The notes under the pieces are model-generated. The model searched no databases. It was not told the origin of the DNA and saw only the letters and a program-made list of their open reading frames with translations. From Eucalyptus grandis (Eukaryota; Streptophyta; Magnoliopsida; Myrtales; Myrtaceae), in the NCBI RefSeq assembly GCF_016545825.1, contig NC_052620.1:6572001-6636000 (forward strand): a DNA stretch of 64,000 bases. The letters run 5' to 3'. Shown here piece after piece: positions 27,157 through 38,030 of this stretch (its first letter is position 1; the number at the start of each line of letters is the position of its first letter). The translations under genes were made by a program, and so were the position numbers.

Positions 27157-27288
27157 TCTCTTCGGAATTAGGAAAATATTTTTCGATTTTTAGTTTCTTA
27201 AATTTACGAAAACATATATAATAATGCCCTCTTCGGAATTAGAAAAATATTTTCCAACTTTTCAATTTCTTAAATTTACGAAAACTTG
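27157..27288. repeat. Two-copy tandem repeat of about 72 bp
   Basis: Both units start 'ctcttcggaatta' and contain 'tttcttaaatttacgaaaac'. They differ at several positions, so the duplication is not recent. Confidence 0.65.
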
Positions 27289-28346
27289 TAAAATGAAGAT
27301 GGAAATTTAAATTTTGTTTCATTGTGTCTTCGCAATCCTCTTGATACTCAAATTATTTCCCAAAATTAAATTGATTTTCTTTTTTATGATTGGCTAGATT
27401 TTTATCAGTGGAATGAAAATACAATAGGTGTTATCAATTTAGCGAAGAGATATAGCAAAGGGAATATCGAAAGTAAAGTCAAATGTTTGAAAGGACACAT
27501 TAATTTTTGTTGAAATTGAAGCATCTAATTTTGTTAATCGTAAATAATTATTTTTTCATTGAACAAAATTGTTTCCCTACTCTACTTTTCTTTAAATGGC
27601 AAAAGAGAAAGCATCTTTTCCTCTTCTATATCTAACACCTATAGCATTTTTGCCCGGAAAAATTTCAATTAGGCCCCCGGACCGAGAAAGTTTATGCAAA
27701 ATATCCCTCACACTTGATCTTGTCTCAAACGATCCCCTACATTTGGCATGTTTGTGCAAATCAAGCCCAAAAGCCAAATGTCGTTGACAAAGAGGCTGCC
27801 TCACGTGCGCCTCACATGTGTAATTAAGAAAATGCTATTACAAATCTCAAACTATGTCCGTTGCGACATATTTGTTTTTAATTTTATTTTAATTTTTTTG
27901 TGATATAAAAAATTTCAAAGTATTATCTTGACACATTTACCTAAAATTTTCCTCATGATATAAAAAAATCCAAAATTTATATTTATGTGGCACATTTATC
28001 TTCTATCAGATGATTTTTCAGTCAAAATAACATCGTTTTTACTTCACTTAAACTATGTGGATGCCTTGTTACCAAAATTTTCTTTCTGGCATTCGTATAA
28101 ACAAATTTTTAACATTGATAAAATTTTGAGAGAGGGCAAATATATTACACAAATATGAATTTGAGATTTTATGGTGCCTTAGAGGAAAGTTTAGGATTTT
28201 GGGGGTTTTTTCCCCTAATTAAATGGCGATTTTTTTTCACCGGAGTTCCATTAAGGGGTATATTGACACAGATGCATTAAGAGGTAAGAGGTAATTCAAG
28301 TCAAGTATGGGGTAGTATGCGAAAATGCTCCAAATTTGAGGGTTAA
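27289..28346. other. Intergenic AT-rich DNA
   Basis: Contains text such as 'attaggcccccggaccgag' near 27670 and 'ttccattaaggggta' near 28247, which looks repeat-derived, but I cannot define element ends. No gene is supported. Confidence 0.35.
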
Positions 28347-28349
28347 TTA

Positions 28350-29368
28350 GGCCTTGTTTAGTAATGTTTTTATTTCTCTATTTTTCTTTTTTTTTGCTAT
28401 CGAATTAAAAAAAAAGAATAAAAATCCGTTTAATAACATCAACTAATTTTTCTATTCCCGAAACAAATCATTGGTTAGAGAATATATTTAGAATAGAAAC
28501 AAAAGTAGAAAAAACTTACTTCTTTGTTGCGGAGAATGAAAAAAGAAATCATTTTATAAATGCCAGCTCAACATAATTTAATGATTATCTTTACACAATT
28601 GACACAAGGTCCAATCTCCTAATCCAATATAAATCCCCATTTTGGGATTAAAAAATAAAAATTTATTAATAAATAAATAATTCAAAGATTTAGGAAAAAG
28701 TTTACAAATTAGACTTTGAATAGTTTTACTAGATTTTAATCTTAATTCTAGTTTAGACTTAGTTTAGCATAAAAAATGTGAATATTTTGATGATAATTAG
28801 ATTCAAAATTGAATAAGTTTTTAGGGATTTACTATGTTGACTTTTAAATGCCATTTTTTTCTTTTAAATAAAATGTTAGGTCACAAAAGCTTATATTGTG
28901 AGTTATAAACTAATGAGTGACTCCAAGTAAGGTTTGCTCTTCTTCTCAAAAATATATTTAACTGTTTATTATAATACCCGAAGATTTACTATCAATTTTC
29001 TTATATTGTGAGTTATAAACTAGTGAGACTTTTTATTACCATTTCCAGCCATTCATCTTCGACTAATTATTATGTTGGATTTTCTTAGGTCATTTTAGAA
29101 TATCTTGATAAATTAAATCATTACAAAACTCTAGTTTTATTGAAACATAAAATGTTAAGTCTCTCTATAATTAAATAAAAAAATTGGGAATAAAATTTTT
29201 AGGGTTGAACTAAATGCATTTTTGTTTGTCTTCTATTTCAAGAATGGAAATTTTATATAATTACCAAACATTTTTTTTACTCAAAAACTAATTTGAAAAA
29301 TCAAAAATCAAAAAAATTATTTTTGAACATAAGTTATTCTTGGAATGGAAATATTAGCAAACGCATCC
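28350..29368. mobile_element. PIF/Harbinger-like nonautonomous element with TTA target-site duplication
   Basis: The left end GGCCTTGTTTAGTAATG and the reverse complement of the right end GGATGCGTTTGCTAATA form imperfect terminal inverted repeats. TTA lies directly outside both ends (28347-28349 and 29369-29371), the 3-bp duplication expected of PIF/Harbinger. The 1019-bp interior is AT-rich without an ORF. The right end is only about 95 bp from the PPR start codon. Confidence 0.55.
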
Positions 29369-29464
29369 TTAGAGAATGATCTCTCTCATCTGATGAAATC
29401 TCAAACCTCGGATTTCTACTTGTCGGAATACTAGGAAGTCCGAAACACCTACGAAGATTAGTTG

Positions 29465-31054
29465 ATGAAACCCATCATCGGTCGAGCGACACTGGCGCTA
29501 GCGCTGCTCTCTCCTTCGAAATTCAAGCAATCCAACCTCGCATTTCGCTCCAATCCTCGCAAGCGTTTCATCGATCCGCCAGAAGCTTACTCCACAAATG
29601 CCACTCCCCCAGCCGGTCCCGGGATCGACCCGCCGTCGCGTGCCCTCCACCTGTTCGACGAATTGTCCGACTGGGACGTCGTCTCGGCTTCGGCCCTGCT
29701 CGGACGCTGCGCTCGTGGCCACCGCCACGACGAGGTGATCCGTCTCTTCTCCAGGGTGCTCGCTTCGAGTATCAGGCCCAATGAGTTCACGTTCGGCACC
29801 GCGGTTCACTCATCGGTTGTGCTCGGAGACGTTCGCGTGGGGAAGCAGCTCCACGCTTGCGCGATGAAGATGGGCCTCCACTCGATCGTGTTCGTGGGCA
29901 GTGCGGTCTTGGATGCGTATGCCAAGTTGAGCACTCTCGATGAGGCTCGCAGGGCTTTCGAAGATACCAGGGAGCCCAATGTGGTATCCTACACGACTTT
30001 GATAAGTGGGTACCTGAAGAAGGGTAGCTTTGGTGATGCTCTAGCTCTTTTCGAGAATATGCCGGAGAAAAATGTGGTCTCTTGGAACGCGGTGATTTGT
30101 GGCCATAGCCAAGCTGGTCACAGCGAGGAGGCTGTCAATCTATTCATCAGGATGCTGAGGGAAGGGTTTATGCCCAATGAATCCACTTTCCCATGTGCGC
30201 TAACGGCATCTGCCAATATTGCAGCTCTTGGGATAGGCAGAAGCTTCCATGGCTTTGCAATTAAGTGCTTGGGTAAGTTTGGCGTGTTCGTGGCCAACTC
30301 ATTAATTAGTTTCTATGCCAAATGTGGAAGCATGGAAGATAGTCTTTTGGTTTTCGATAAGCAAGTGGGGAAAAATCGTGTTTCATGCAATGCTGTGATA
30401 TGTGGTTTTGCACAGAATGGGGAGGCAAAGGAAGCTATTAACTTCTTCGAGACAATGCGGACCACGGGATTCGAGCCTAATGGTGTTTCCTATCTTGGTT
30501 TGTTGTGGGCTTGTAATCATGCAGGACTTGTCGATGAGGGCTACTCCTACTTCAATAAGGGAAGATTAGAGAACCCCACCATGCTAAAATCAGAGCACTA
30601 TGCCTGTATGGTTGATTTATTTTCTCGCTGCGGGCGTTTCAAAGAAGCAGAAGATTTTCTTAAAGATTTGCCTTTTGATCCAGGAATTGGATTTTGGAAG
30701 GCATTGCTAGGAGGCTGCCAAATTCATTCTAATTTTGAATTGGGGGAACTGGCAGCTCAAAGGATTCTGGCTTTAGATCCTAAAGATGTATCATCCTACG
30801 TAATGATGTCTAATGCCCATTCTGTTGCTGGTAGATGGCAGAGTGTCTCGACTTTAAGAAAGGACATGAGAGAGAAAGGGATGATGAGAGTCCCTGGTTG
30901 CAGCTGGATTGAAATAAAAAATAAAAATCATGTATTTGTAACTGGGGATAGGAATCATATCCAAGAGGTTGATATCTACATGGTTTTGAGAATTTTTATC
31001 GAGCATCTGAAGGAGATGGAAGCTTTGAGTCTTGAGAATGAATTTCTTTCATAG
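29465..31054 (+). CDS. PPR protein, PLS class with E-type tail, probably mitochondrial
   Basis: An intronless ORF of 529 residues, counted from the ATG at 29465. The N-terminus (Met, Arg, Ala, Ser, Lys-rich, few acids) fits an organelle presequence. From about residue 60 there are tandem P, L and S motifs, visible as repeats of the type 'VVSWNAVICGHSQAGHSEEAV' (partly quoted) and 'PNESTFPCAL'. The tail 'GIGFWKALLGGCQIHSNFELGE' region (partly quoted) and 'VPGCSWIEIKN' are the E and E+ parts; there is no DYW deaminase domain. Closest by memory to Arabidopsis At5g42450. PLS-E proteins usually guide C-to-U RNA editing in organelles, with a deaminase in trans; the target site is unknown. The coding sequence is intact. 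Confidence 0.93.
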   Translation: MKPIIGRATLALALLSPSKFKQSNLAFRSNPRKRFIDPPEAYSTNATPPAGPGIDPPSRALHLFDELSDWDVVSASALLGRCARGHRHDEVIRLFSRVLASSIRPNEFTFGTAVHSSVVLGDVRVGKQLHACAMKMGLHSIVFVGSAVLDAYAKLSTLDEARRAFEDTREPNVVSYTTLISGYLKKGSFGDALALFENMPEKNVVSWNAVICGHSQAGHSEEAVNLFIRMLREGFMPNESTFPCALTASANIAALGIGRSFHGFAIKCLGKFGVFVANSLISFYAKCGSMEDSLLVFDKQVGKNRVSCNAVICGFAQNGEAKEAINFFETMRTTGFEPNGVSYLGLLWACNHAGLVDEGYSYFNKGRLENPTMLKSEHYACMVDLFSRCGRFKEAEDFLKDLPFDPGIGFWKALLGGCQIHSNFELGELAAQRILALDPKDVSSYVMMSNAHSVAGRWQSVSTLRKDMREKGMMRVPGCSWIEIKNKNHVFVTGDRNHIQEVDIYMVLRIFIEHLKEMEALSLENEFLS

Positions 31055-31869
31055 GTGACAGGACCACCTTATCAACTGTTGATGGTGAAACTAGACGATG
31101 GGAGTGGCGACACTGGAAAATGAACTTCAACCTTTGAGAGACTAGTACCTCTGGAAAAATCTCATGAGGAGCTTCTCTTTGCAACGGTACCTATTTCCTC
31201 TTTCTTTTGTACTTAAATTGATGGCTAAGATAGATTCAAGAGTTGATCATACATCAAACATATCACTATGTGACTTCTTGTTGAAAATGGGATAAGGAAA
31301 TTGGATCTCTGATATCATCAGGAAATTCTCAATCAGAAGGATTGAAAAGGATTTGGTCCTCCTTAAGCTTTTCCTTTCAAAAGTGAGAGTCCTTTAGATT
31401 GATATCTGTTACTTGCTTTCATTGACATCCTTAATACATTCATTTCAATCCTTGTGATATTTCTGCTCATATATTTATCATAATCTTGCTTCAAATGTAT
31501 TATAAAATCTTCAGGATTGACATAGTTGGTATTCAAAGTGCTCCTCCTCCCAGTTATCTACAGTGGAAGTGGTGATGAATGATGATTATAGAATATTTTT
31601 GCCTCTACCATATTTTTATCATTCTACATCCCTTAGAGTGATTTGGCATCCGCCCTTGTAAACTATTAGTGAGTAACATGGCAGAGAAGATGATGATAAA
31701 GGATTCTAGAACTGAGTTAGGCATAATCATTCACCGATCCCGTAGGATAAGTCCTTACATTACTGTTGTGTTTCATTCATCTACCTGACATGTTGGAAGT
31801 CCATAGGTGAGTCAATGCAGAGTGGAAGGAATCTCTTAATGCTGCAAGGGCAGAAGGAAGCCAAAAACA
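31055..31869. other. 3' flank of the PPR gene
   Basis: Holds the PPR 3' UTR and AT-rich DNA. No reading frame or repeat is recognised with confidence. Confidence 0.35.
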
Positions 31870-31879
31870 AAATTATGAC

Positions 31880-32660
31880 AGAAAAGTGGGGCAAACCTCC
31901 TTGGGATAGTAAAGCTCAACTGTGATGCATGGAAGAATGGTAAGATGTTCTTGCTTTCTCAGCTAAAGATGATGAGGCAAGTGGATGCAGGCGTATGGAG
32001 AAATGAAGGGTAGATGTTTTGATGCAGCTCCTGAGAGACTGAAGCTTTGTTGCTGGCTTTCCAGGGGATGGATGATATGCCTTGGTACCAGCTATTATAG
32101 AAGGAGATTGTAAAGTGCTGATAGATGCGAAGGCAACATTTTCAAACACAAGATAGCGATAAAGAATGTATCTGGTGAATGTAAGTATTAGTGTAGAAAC
32201 CTTAGGACCATTTATTTTAGCATAAGTCGTTAATGCATCATAAAAGAAGCTTTCTCCCCAAATCACTGATTGCTATGGAAACATTATATTTGGTATCTCA
32301 GACTGGGGATGCTGGTGTTTTTCTTGCTTCATGGAAATGCTTTGGCATTTCACTAGAAGATTAGCCGTGAAAGAAAAATGCATGGCCATTAGGGAAGCTG
32401 TCTAGTGTCTTGTGGTGTAATTCCATAAAACTGGCAACGCAATCATTTAAACATAGTCTCTAAGTGCTCAAAGTGTGATTGGAGGCCTCGTAAATCTTCA
32501 TCGACAGTTGCAAATTGGACAAAAGTGTGAAGCAGTGTTAGATCGTTACAGCTTCACTTCTATTCAAAGAAGATGCAATATAGTTGCAAAGAGAGATGTC
32601 CAGCATGCTAGGAATATGATCCTTGCACTAGCTTGGAGATATGATCAAACTACAGAATAA
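31880..32660 (+). pseudogene. Decayed RNase-H-like (RVT_3) domain remnant
   Basis: Scattered reading frames match the reverse-transcriptase-like RNase H domain common in plant LINE-derived sequences. Near 31890 an opening like 'KWGKPP' is followed, one frame later, by VKLNCDAWKNGKMF. Near 32085 comes 'PAIIEGDCKVLIDA', and near 32550 'SFTSIQRRCNIVAK' resembles the family's closing motif that ends in NxVAD. Order and spacing fit the domain, but frameshifts and stops separate the pieces, so it is not translatable as one protein. Confidence 0.6.
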
Positions 32661-32951
32661 GCATGTTTAATTTGGAGGTGATATGACTCAGACCCACAGA
32701 CATACATGCAGTATCTTTCTTTTATTCCTTGAGAATAATGAATTTCATGGTTGAAGCAGTCTGAGACTACTTTTGAGAATTGAATTACATTATTCCCCAA
32801 AAACGAATGCTTGTGCAAGCCACTCGATGTGGTTGGGGCACCTGCCTCTTTCCAACACTCGGCATGTCAAAATAATAACAATAATAATAATTTGCGTAGA
32901 ACATTGTGAAAGAATCAAAGTAAGACTGTGCAAATCTTTAGAAAGCGAACT
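32661..32951. other. 3' flank of the Rab7 gene
   Basis: Short AT-rich stretch containing (ata)n near 32873-32890. It should include the Rab7 3' UTR on the minus strand. Confidence 0.4.
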
Positions 32952-34983
32952 TCAGCAAGCACAGCCGCCTCTTGGCTCGACTTCGGAAACTGTTTCTGAG
33001 ATGCCCTGGAAGTAACTGCACATAGAACTTATCCGTGACCCTCTCATCAAGTAAAATAGTACATGCATCTATAGGGAAAATGGGGATAAATATAGGCGAT
33101 GTGATTGGTAGGTTGTAACCAAGTAAAGAACTAAAGGGGTTTCTGTTTTCTTTCTCTTGCACAGATCATGTAATTGTATTTTTCACACAAGATCTGAGCT
33201 AAATGATGAAGGCCAGTCATGTGGTTTTTGCTTAAAGATCATATACCCTTATAAGTTGTGGGAAGATGCTTCTCATTTAGGTGCATTTCTGTAATGCAAT
33301 AATCATCCTGGGTTAAAAACAACACTGTCAAATCCAAGCCTAATGGAAGCTTGAATTGAAAGAATCGGTTTCTGCAAAAGAATCACTGCAAATAGCTCCT
33401 ATTCACTTTATATAGAGAAGGTATAGAATAATAGGTTGAGTGTGCTTCTTTAGATGGAACTTACATGTCTTGTTGGTGTTCACTCGCCAGCGCAGCTTGC
33501 GCAACGCAGAAAAACGCTTCATCCACATTGTAATCTTCTTTTGCTGAGGTCTCGAAGTACGGAATGTTTCCCCGGGAAGCACACCACTCCTTTGCTCTTT
33601 TTTCAGAAACCTGCAAGAGATATAACCGTTCGCACTATGATTCATTAAAGAAATTTCTGTAAAGCCAAGTTTTGCATTTTGCGTGTGCTAATTACCACAC
33701 GACTGTGCCCGCCGTCTACATCTATTTTGTTCCCGAGCAATACGAAGGGAAACGCCTCCGGATCTGCTGGATCTGCCTGGCCAGAGTAAGACAATATGCT
33801 TGATTAATTAAGAAATTGCATTTAAGATAACTGAAGAAGATTCAATACATCTCCCATGTGCTTTTCAAATGATCATTCAGAGGTGCATTCGTGCCATTGC
33901 CAACTTGAAGTTTAACCTCAGCAGGAACTTTCCAAACGTCAAGTCGAATATCATTGAAGATGTCATATGAACTTAATAAGCTGCTGACCTGTTTAAGGAA
34001 CTCCTCGCGCCAGTTGCTAAGTGATTCAAAGGTTTTACCGACGTTGACATCGTATACAAGGACACAGCAATCTGCACCTCTGTAAAATGCGGCTCCGAGG
34101 CTGTGAAACCGTTCCTGCCCTGCCGTGTCCCAGACCTGCCAAACAGCAAACGCATGTGATTTATGAATATTTTCACAAGCAGATTGAAATGGATCTAAGA
34201 AGACAAAGAAGACACAAAGTTGAATCACCCACTTGTAGGGTGACCAGTTTGTCATCAATCTGCAGTTCCTTAGTGACAAAATCAGCTCCGATCGTAGCCT
34301 TATATTGTTGGCTGAACTTTTTGTACACGTATCTAAATAACCAGTCAAGGGTTCAAGCAGATTACTAGCAAAAAGCATCCAAAGTATGTATTTAGATTAA
34401 ACCAGTGTGCAGAAGCTCAAGTGAGTATCACTTGGTATGGTACAATTACAAACACATCTTTTCTAAGCTTTCCGCTCGCTGTAGTAATTGTTGCAAGCAT
34501 TGTGTAGACAAACTACCTTCTGGGTAATTGTCTAAAAGAAATAGGGTAACACAAATAAGAAAGTGTTTCATATGACGGATATGCCACACTTCACTAATAA
34601 GAACACTGATATTTTAAGATTATCTATTTGAGAACAGATTCTCTCAACCTAGAATTGCTTTGCTGAAATGGTGATCGGCTTGCTCCTTGGCGCCAGAGCT
34701 GCAACCCATTGAATTGCGGGAGTTAAATCATTTGCAACAACTTATGCAACAGAGAGAATGTAAATTCAATCATATCTGGTTTGATGGATGATGAGTGTAC
34801 TACTTATCTGCTGCAGACACGTGAGTGATGGTTGTGAAATAAAAACATGATATTGCTGTGAAGGATACTGGTTCATCAAGGAGGTCTTTCCCACTCTGGA
34901 AAAACTCAACCATATTAGAAATTTCATCACATTCTCAATATCATCAGCTTTATCCAAAAGAAATGTCATGTGAAAAATTCTAC

Positions 34984-35029
<46 letters not shown>

Positions 35030-35088
35030 TACCCACTGTCACCAAGAACTATGACCTTGAGCAAGGTTCTTCTCCTCAAAGGATCCAT
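32952..35088 (-). CDS. Rab7-type small GTPase (RABG family)
   Basis: Controls late-endosome/vacuole traffic. Seven coding exons: 35088-35033, 34895-34869, 34332-34233, 34135-33989, 33776-33696, 33610-33465 and 33015-32952. They join in phase to 206 residues, exactly the usual Rab7 length. Nucleotide-binding motifs are complete: P-loop GDSGVGKT (16-23), effector region [16 protein letters not shown] (63-69), NKID (126-129) and ETSAK (157-161). The sixth exon has an in-frame stop (33463-33461) if read through. A perfect gtaagt donor just before it instead joins to a 64-nt exon giving [10 protein letters not shown]… and a C-terminal GGCAC; CxC is the geranylgeranylation motif. The tail between is unlike the common IYLPDTID. 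RABG2 or RABG3 cannot be separated by eye. Intron 1 begins with a long CT repeat next to the donor. Confidence 0.93.
34986..35027. repeat. (GA)n microsatellite in Rab7 intron 1
   Basis: About 21 uninterrupted GA units, starting only 5 nt inside the first donor site on the coding strand. Length change here would alter the spacing of a 137-bp intron. Confidence 0.85.
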
Positions 35089-36300
35089 GAAGACCCAGCT
35101 CAGATTTTAACGTATGTATATTCTCCCTTCCACAAAGCAGGCCAAGAGAGGCAGAGGAAAGTGACTGCAACACTCCCCACAGCACAAGCCTATTTTCCAA
35201 TTGCTCTTTCCTGTTCTCCTCGTGGGTATGAGCTCCAAAAGATGAAACACCTAATGATCTCTCTCTTCCAGAGACCACTTTCCACAGGAACGTTTCTGGC
35301 AATTCTTCTTCCTTCCCCTTCTTCCAGAGCTTGCTGTGATCCGTGGAGCCAAGCTTAGAATTATTAATTTACTTGTGGGTTTGTTCGGTGTGATAAATCA
35401 ATGATGTGAAGGGGACCAAGGGGCCATGTGAGGCTCGCCAACTAAGGAAACGAGAAATGGGCACCTGCCAGCGAAGAAGCTCTTTTATCCCATTAAGAAA
35501 AGACGGAATCAAGTCAAATCAAACCCAATCAAAGCTAAGAACTTTCTCCTTTTCTCTTCTTCTTCTCCTCTGTTCCTCTCGTGGACTCCTCCTCCTGGCT
35601 CTTCTGTCGTGACTGCCTCTTTCTCCTCCATCTTTGTCTTCTTCCATGATTTTAGCCCGACTGTTTTGGCCGTTGTGTCCCCAGGACATGCTTCAGACCT
35701 CTAGTATGTTGTTCCAGGTTGGTCACGGACGTGCTTGAGACCACCGTCTTAGTACGTGTGCTCTCCTCGTCAGCAGCTTCGTGCACCTTTGTCCTAACAC
35801 ATCAGAAAATTACAACACAGCTAGAACAAACAAAATCTTTAAAACCCACAAATAATCTCAAAATTATAGAAAAAAACAAAAAAAGATAGCAGATGAAGGA
35901 TTGGGTGGGCGGTCCAGAGGGCAGCGGCGGTGCCGCCCATGCTGCCGTCTTCTTATTTTATTTTTAGTTTTCTTTTTGTATTTTTCGGATTTTTATTTTT
36001 TATTTTTTTAATAGTTTTTCCTAATTGTGTTTCTTTATAATTTTAATATGGTGCCAGAGAGATGTTTTGGTAGCAAGCACTCCCTCACCACATTAATGGC
36101 AACATAAGATGGAAAATGCGAAGAAAAAAAATCACTTGGTGTTTTCTATCCACAGATAATGGAAGGATTTGAGTGTATAAAGTTGTCCAATTTTAGAATT
36201 TAAATGCACGAAATTAATAATTTTTATGACTTGTACCCTAATTTTCCTCACATGATTTTAAGTTGCAACGTCCTAAAAGTTGAGGCAAGACAGAATCTCA
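35089..36300. other. Rab7 promoter/5' UTR and intergenic DNA
   Basis: Purine-rich on the Rab7 coding strand (pyrimidine-rich plus strand 35540-35640). A short GC-rich island lies at 35905-35950 (ggcagcggcggtgccgcc), then AT-rich DNA. Reading frames here have no family resemblance. Confidence 0.4.
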
Positions 36301-37560
36301 AAAGTTGCCTGAAACTTATGCAGTTGCAAAGTGTTTGTCCAATATTTTATAGAAGCCACACCACTTTTTATCATAGCTAAAAAGAATACTGAAAGATTCT
36401 ATCCAACAACACTCCCAAGATCTAGATACGGGTTTTGTTTCGCTAGTGCCCACATGGACATTCGGTTTTCGATCGAAATCGAGAGGTTGACATGTGTGAA
36501 AATTTGATCGAGATACCATCTAATTATGACCCGCATCACAAAACATAGCCAGCGACACAGCAAATTAGGCGCCATAAAAACTAAAAGGAGCCAAAGCACA
36601 CCCCCAAAATGGCTGGCTCAACAGTCTATGAACTTAGCCCTATGTTCTTTAATGCATCTCGCTCCTCTTCCGAGGTAGAAATTAGGACATTCCTCCAGTT
36701 TTTCAACCTTAAAATAACGTTCGACAGCTCAGAAAACTTTGGAGGCAAGGGATGACCAGTACCGGGTCTTTGTTTGATATGATATGCCATTATTAAGACA
36801 TGATGAGCAAGCACCGCTGGCTTTTTCAGGTATCGTTTGTTTGAGATTTTTGTTCATGTTCTCCCCAACGATAATGCACTAAATAAGTGTTTTCTTCTCT
36901 CTCTCTCTCTCTCTTTTTTTTTTCTAGCATGTTTATTCAGCTTTTGACTCAATTAATCTTTATGAATATGCATAAACCATCATATCCACGTGCATCAAGT
37001 AAGGTTGAACTCATAGTGTGATGTGCGTGGGACTCTTTCATTGCCCTTGTGCATGCACCAACTTTGAAATGTTTTTTTATGAAATAATATTTGTAGTCTA
37101 GAAAAAGGCGAAAATAAATGATATGGAATCTCCCAAACATCACTATATGAATTTCACACCTATAACAAAACATTCCGTTTGAGCCATATTCCATCCCTTT
37201 CTATTAAATGCATGCCATATTAGTACTTTATTACAGATTTAAATAATTCTATTATAGATGGCATTCAGATAAAAAATGTGTGCCGCATTCAAGACAACAT
37301 GTTCAAACCAAACTTTTTGTAGATTTGGACGCAAACTGAAAATTCAATAAGCTATCCTGCCTTACCAAACGGAAAAAAAAAAGTAAGAAATAATTCAATA
37401 GTTGGAGGTGGGTTGGATGCGTCTTCTGCCACAGCTAAATTGCTATGACTCAATGATCAGTATCATGGCAAATTGTATGATGTTTTTTACTCTTGAGCAT
37501 ATTATTCTGAGGTCAAAATGTCGTGCAATGGCAAAAGCTAACCGACTGCACAGATTAAGG
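36301..37560. other. Intergenic DNA with short unassigned minus-strand ORFs
   Basis: Minus-strand frames of 62-81 residues (for example 36814-36626 and 36599-36399) have moderately protein-like composition, but no motif I recognise and no splice model joining them. A short CT repeat lies at 36896-36913. Confidence 0.3.
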
Positions 37561-37562
37561 CT

Positions 37563-38030
37563 TCATTTGGTTTAGCATTCCCAAGAGACTTTGAGCCTCC
37601 AAAGTCCTTTGAGAAAAATATTAAGTGTTTGGTTAAGCTTTTTGAGGCCTCATTGGCCAAATGCTAGCATTTGAAATGATGGGGGATGGTTGGGCAAGAG
37701 TTGGGTCTTGGCCCTTGCCCAAATTTGGTCAAGGGCCGCACTAGTGGGGGTCAACTGCAAGGCGAGTGGCAGCCCTTGACTAGATCTAGGGGAGGGCCAA
37801 TGACTCGCGCTTGATTTGGGTGAGGGCCTGAGGTCGGCCATCCCCCACTTTTCTCGATGATGGTGGGGTGACGACGGCTGCAGCCCATGCCATCTTCCCT
37901 TCCCCTTCCCCTTTATTTTTAAATTTATTTTTTTCATCCAATATATAAAAAAAAAAAAAAAAGGAAAAGAAGGAAGAAAATTCAAAAAAGTAAAAGACTA
38001 AAATGCATTTATCAGCCGGTGAGTTAGGCC
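37563..38030. mobile_element. GC-core element, same family as the 44.95-kb Harbinger-like element
   Basis: The left end 'ggcttcatttggtttagcattccc' and the following text 'ccaaagtcctttgagaaaaatatt' and 'cctcattggccaaat' align with the start of the 44946-45741 element. It then runs into a GC core (37690-37900) of the 'ggtcaagggccg/gggtgagggcc' type and a purine/pyrimidine-rich border. A matching right terminus is not obvious. Confidence 0.45.

Noticed and set aside
33461..33610. Rab7 ending at the in-frame stop after 'EHQQDM', i.e. a cysteine-less Rab
   Set aside because: A strong gtaagt donor overlaps the last codon and a downstream exon gives a perfect Rab7 length and a CxC end, so truncation is not needed.
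34858..35358. A 166-codon plus-strand ORF
   Set aside because: It crosses Rab7 exons 1-2 in antisense and includes the (GA)n run; it is a shadow frame.
36316..36814. Cluster of minus-strand ORFs as a hidden gene
   Set aside because: No recognisable motif, and no GT-AG splice model gave a continuous protein-like reading.
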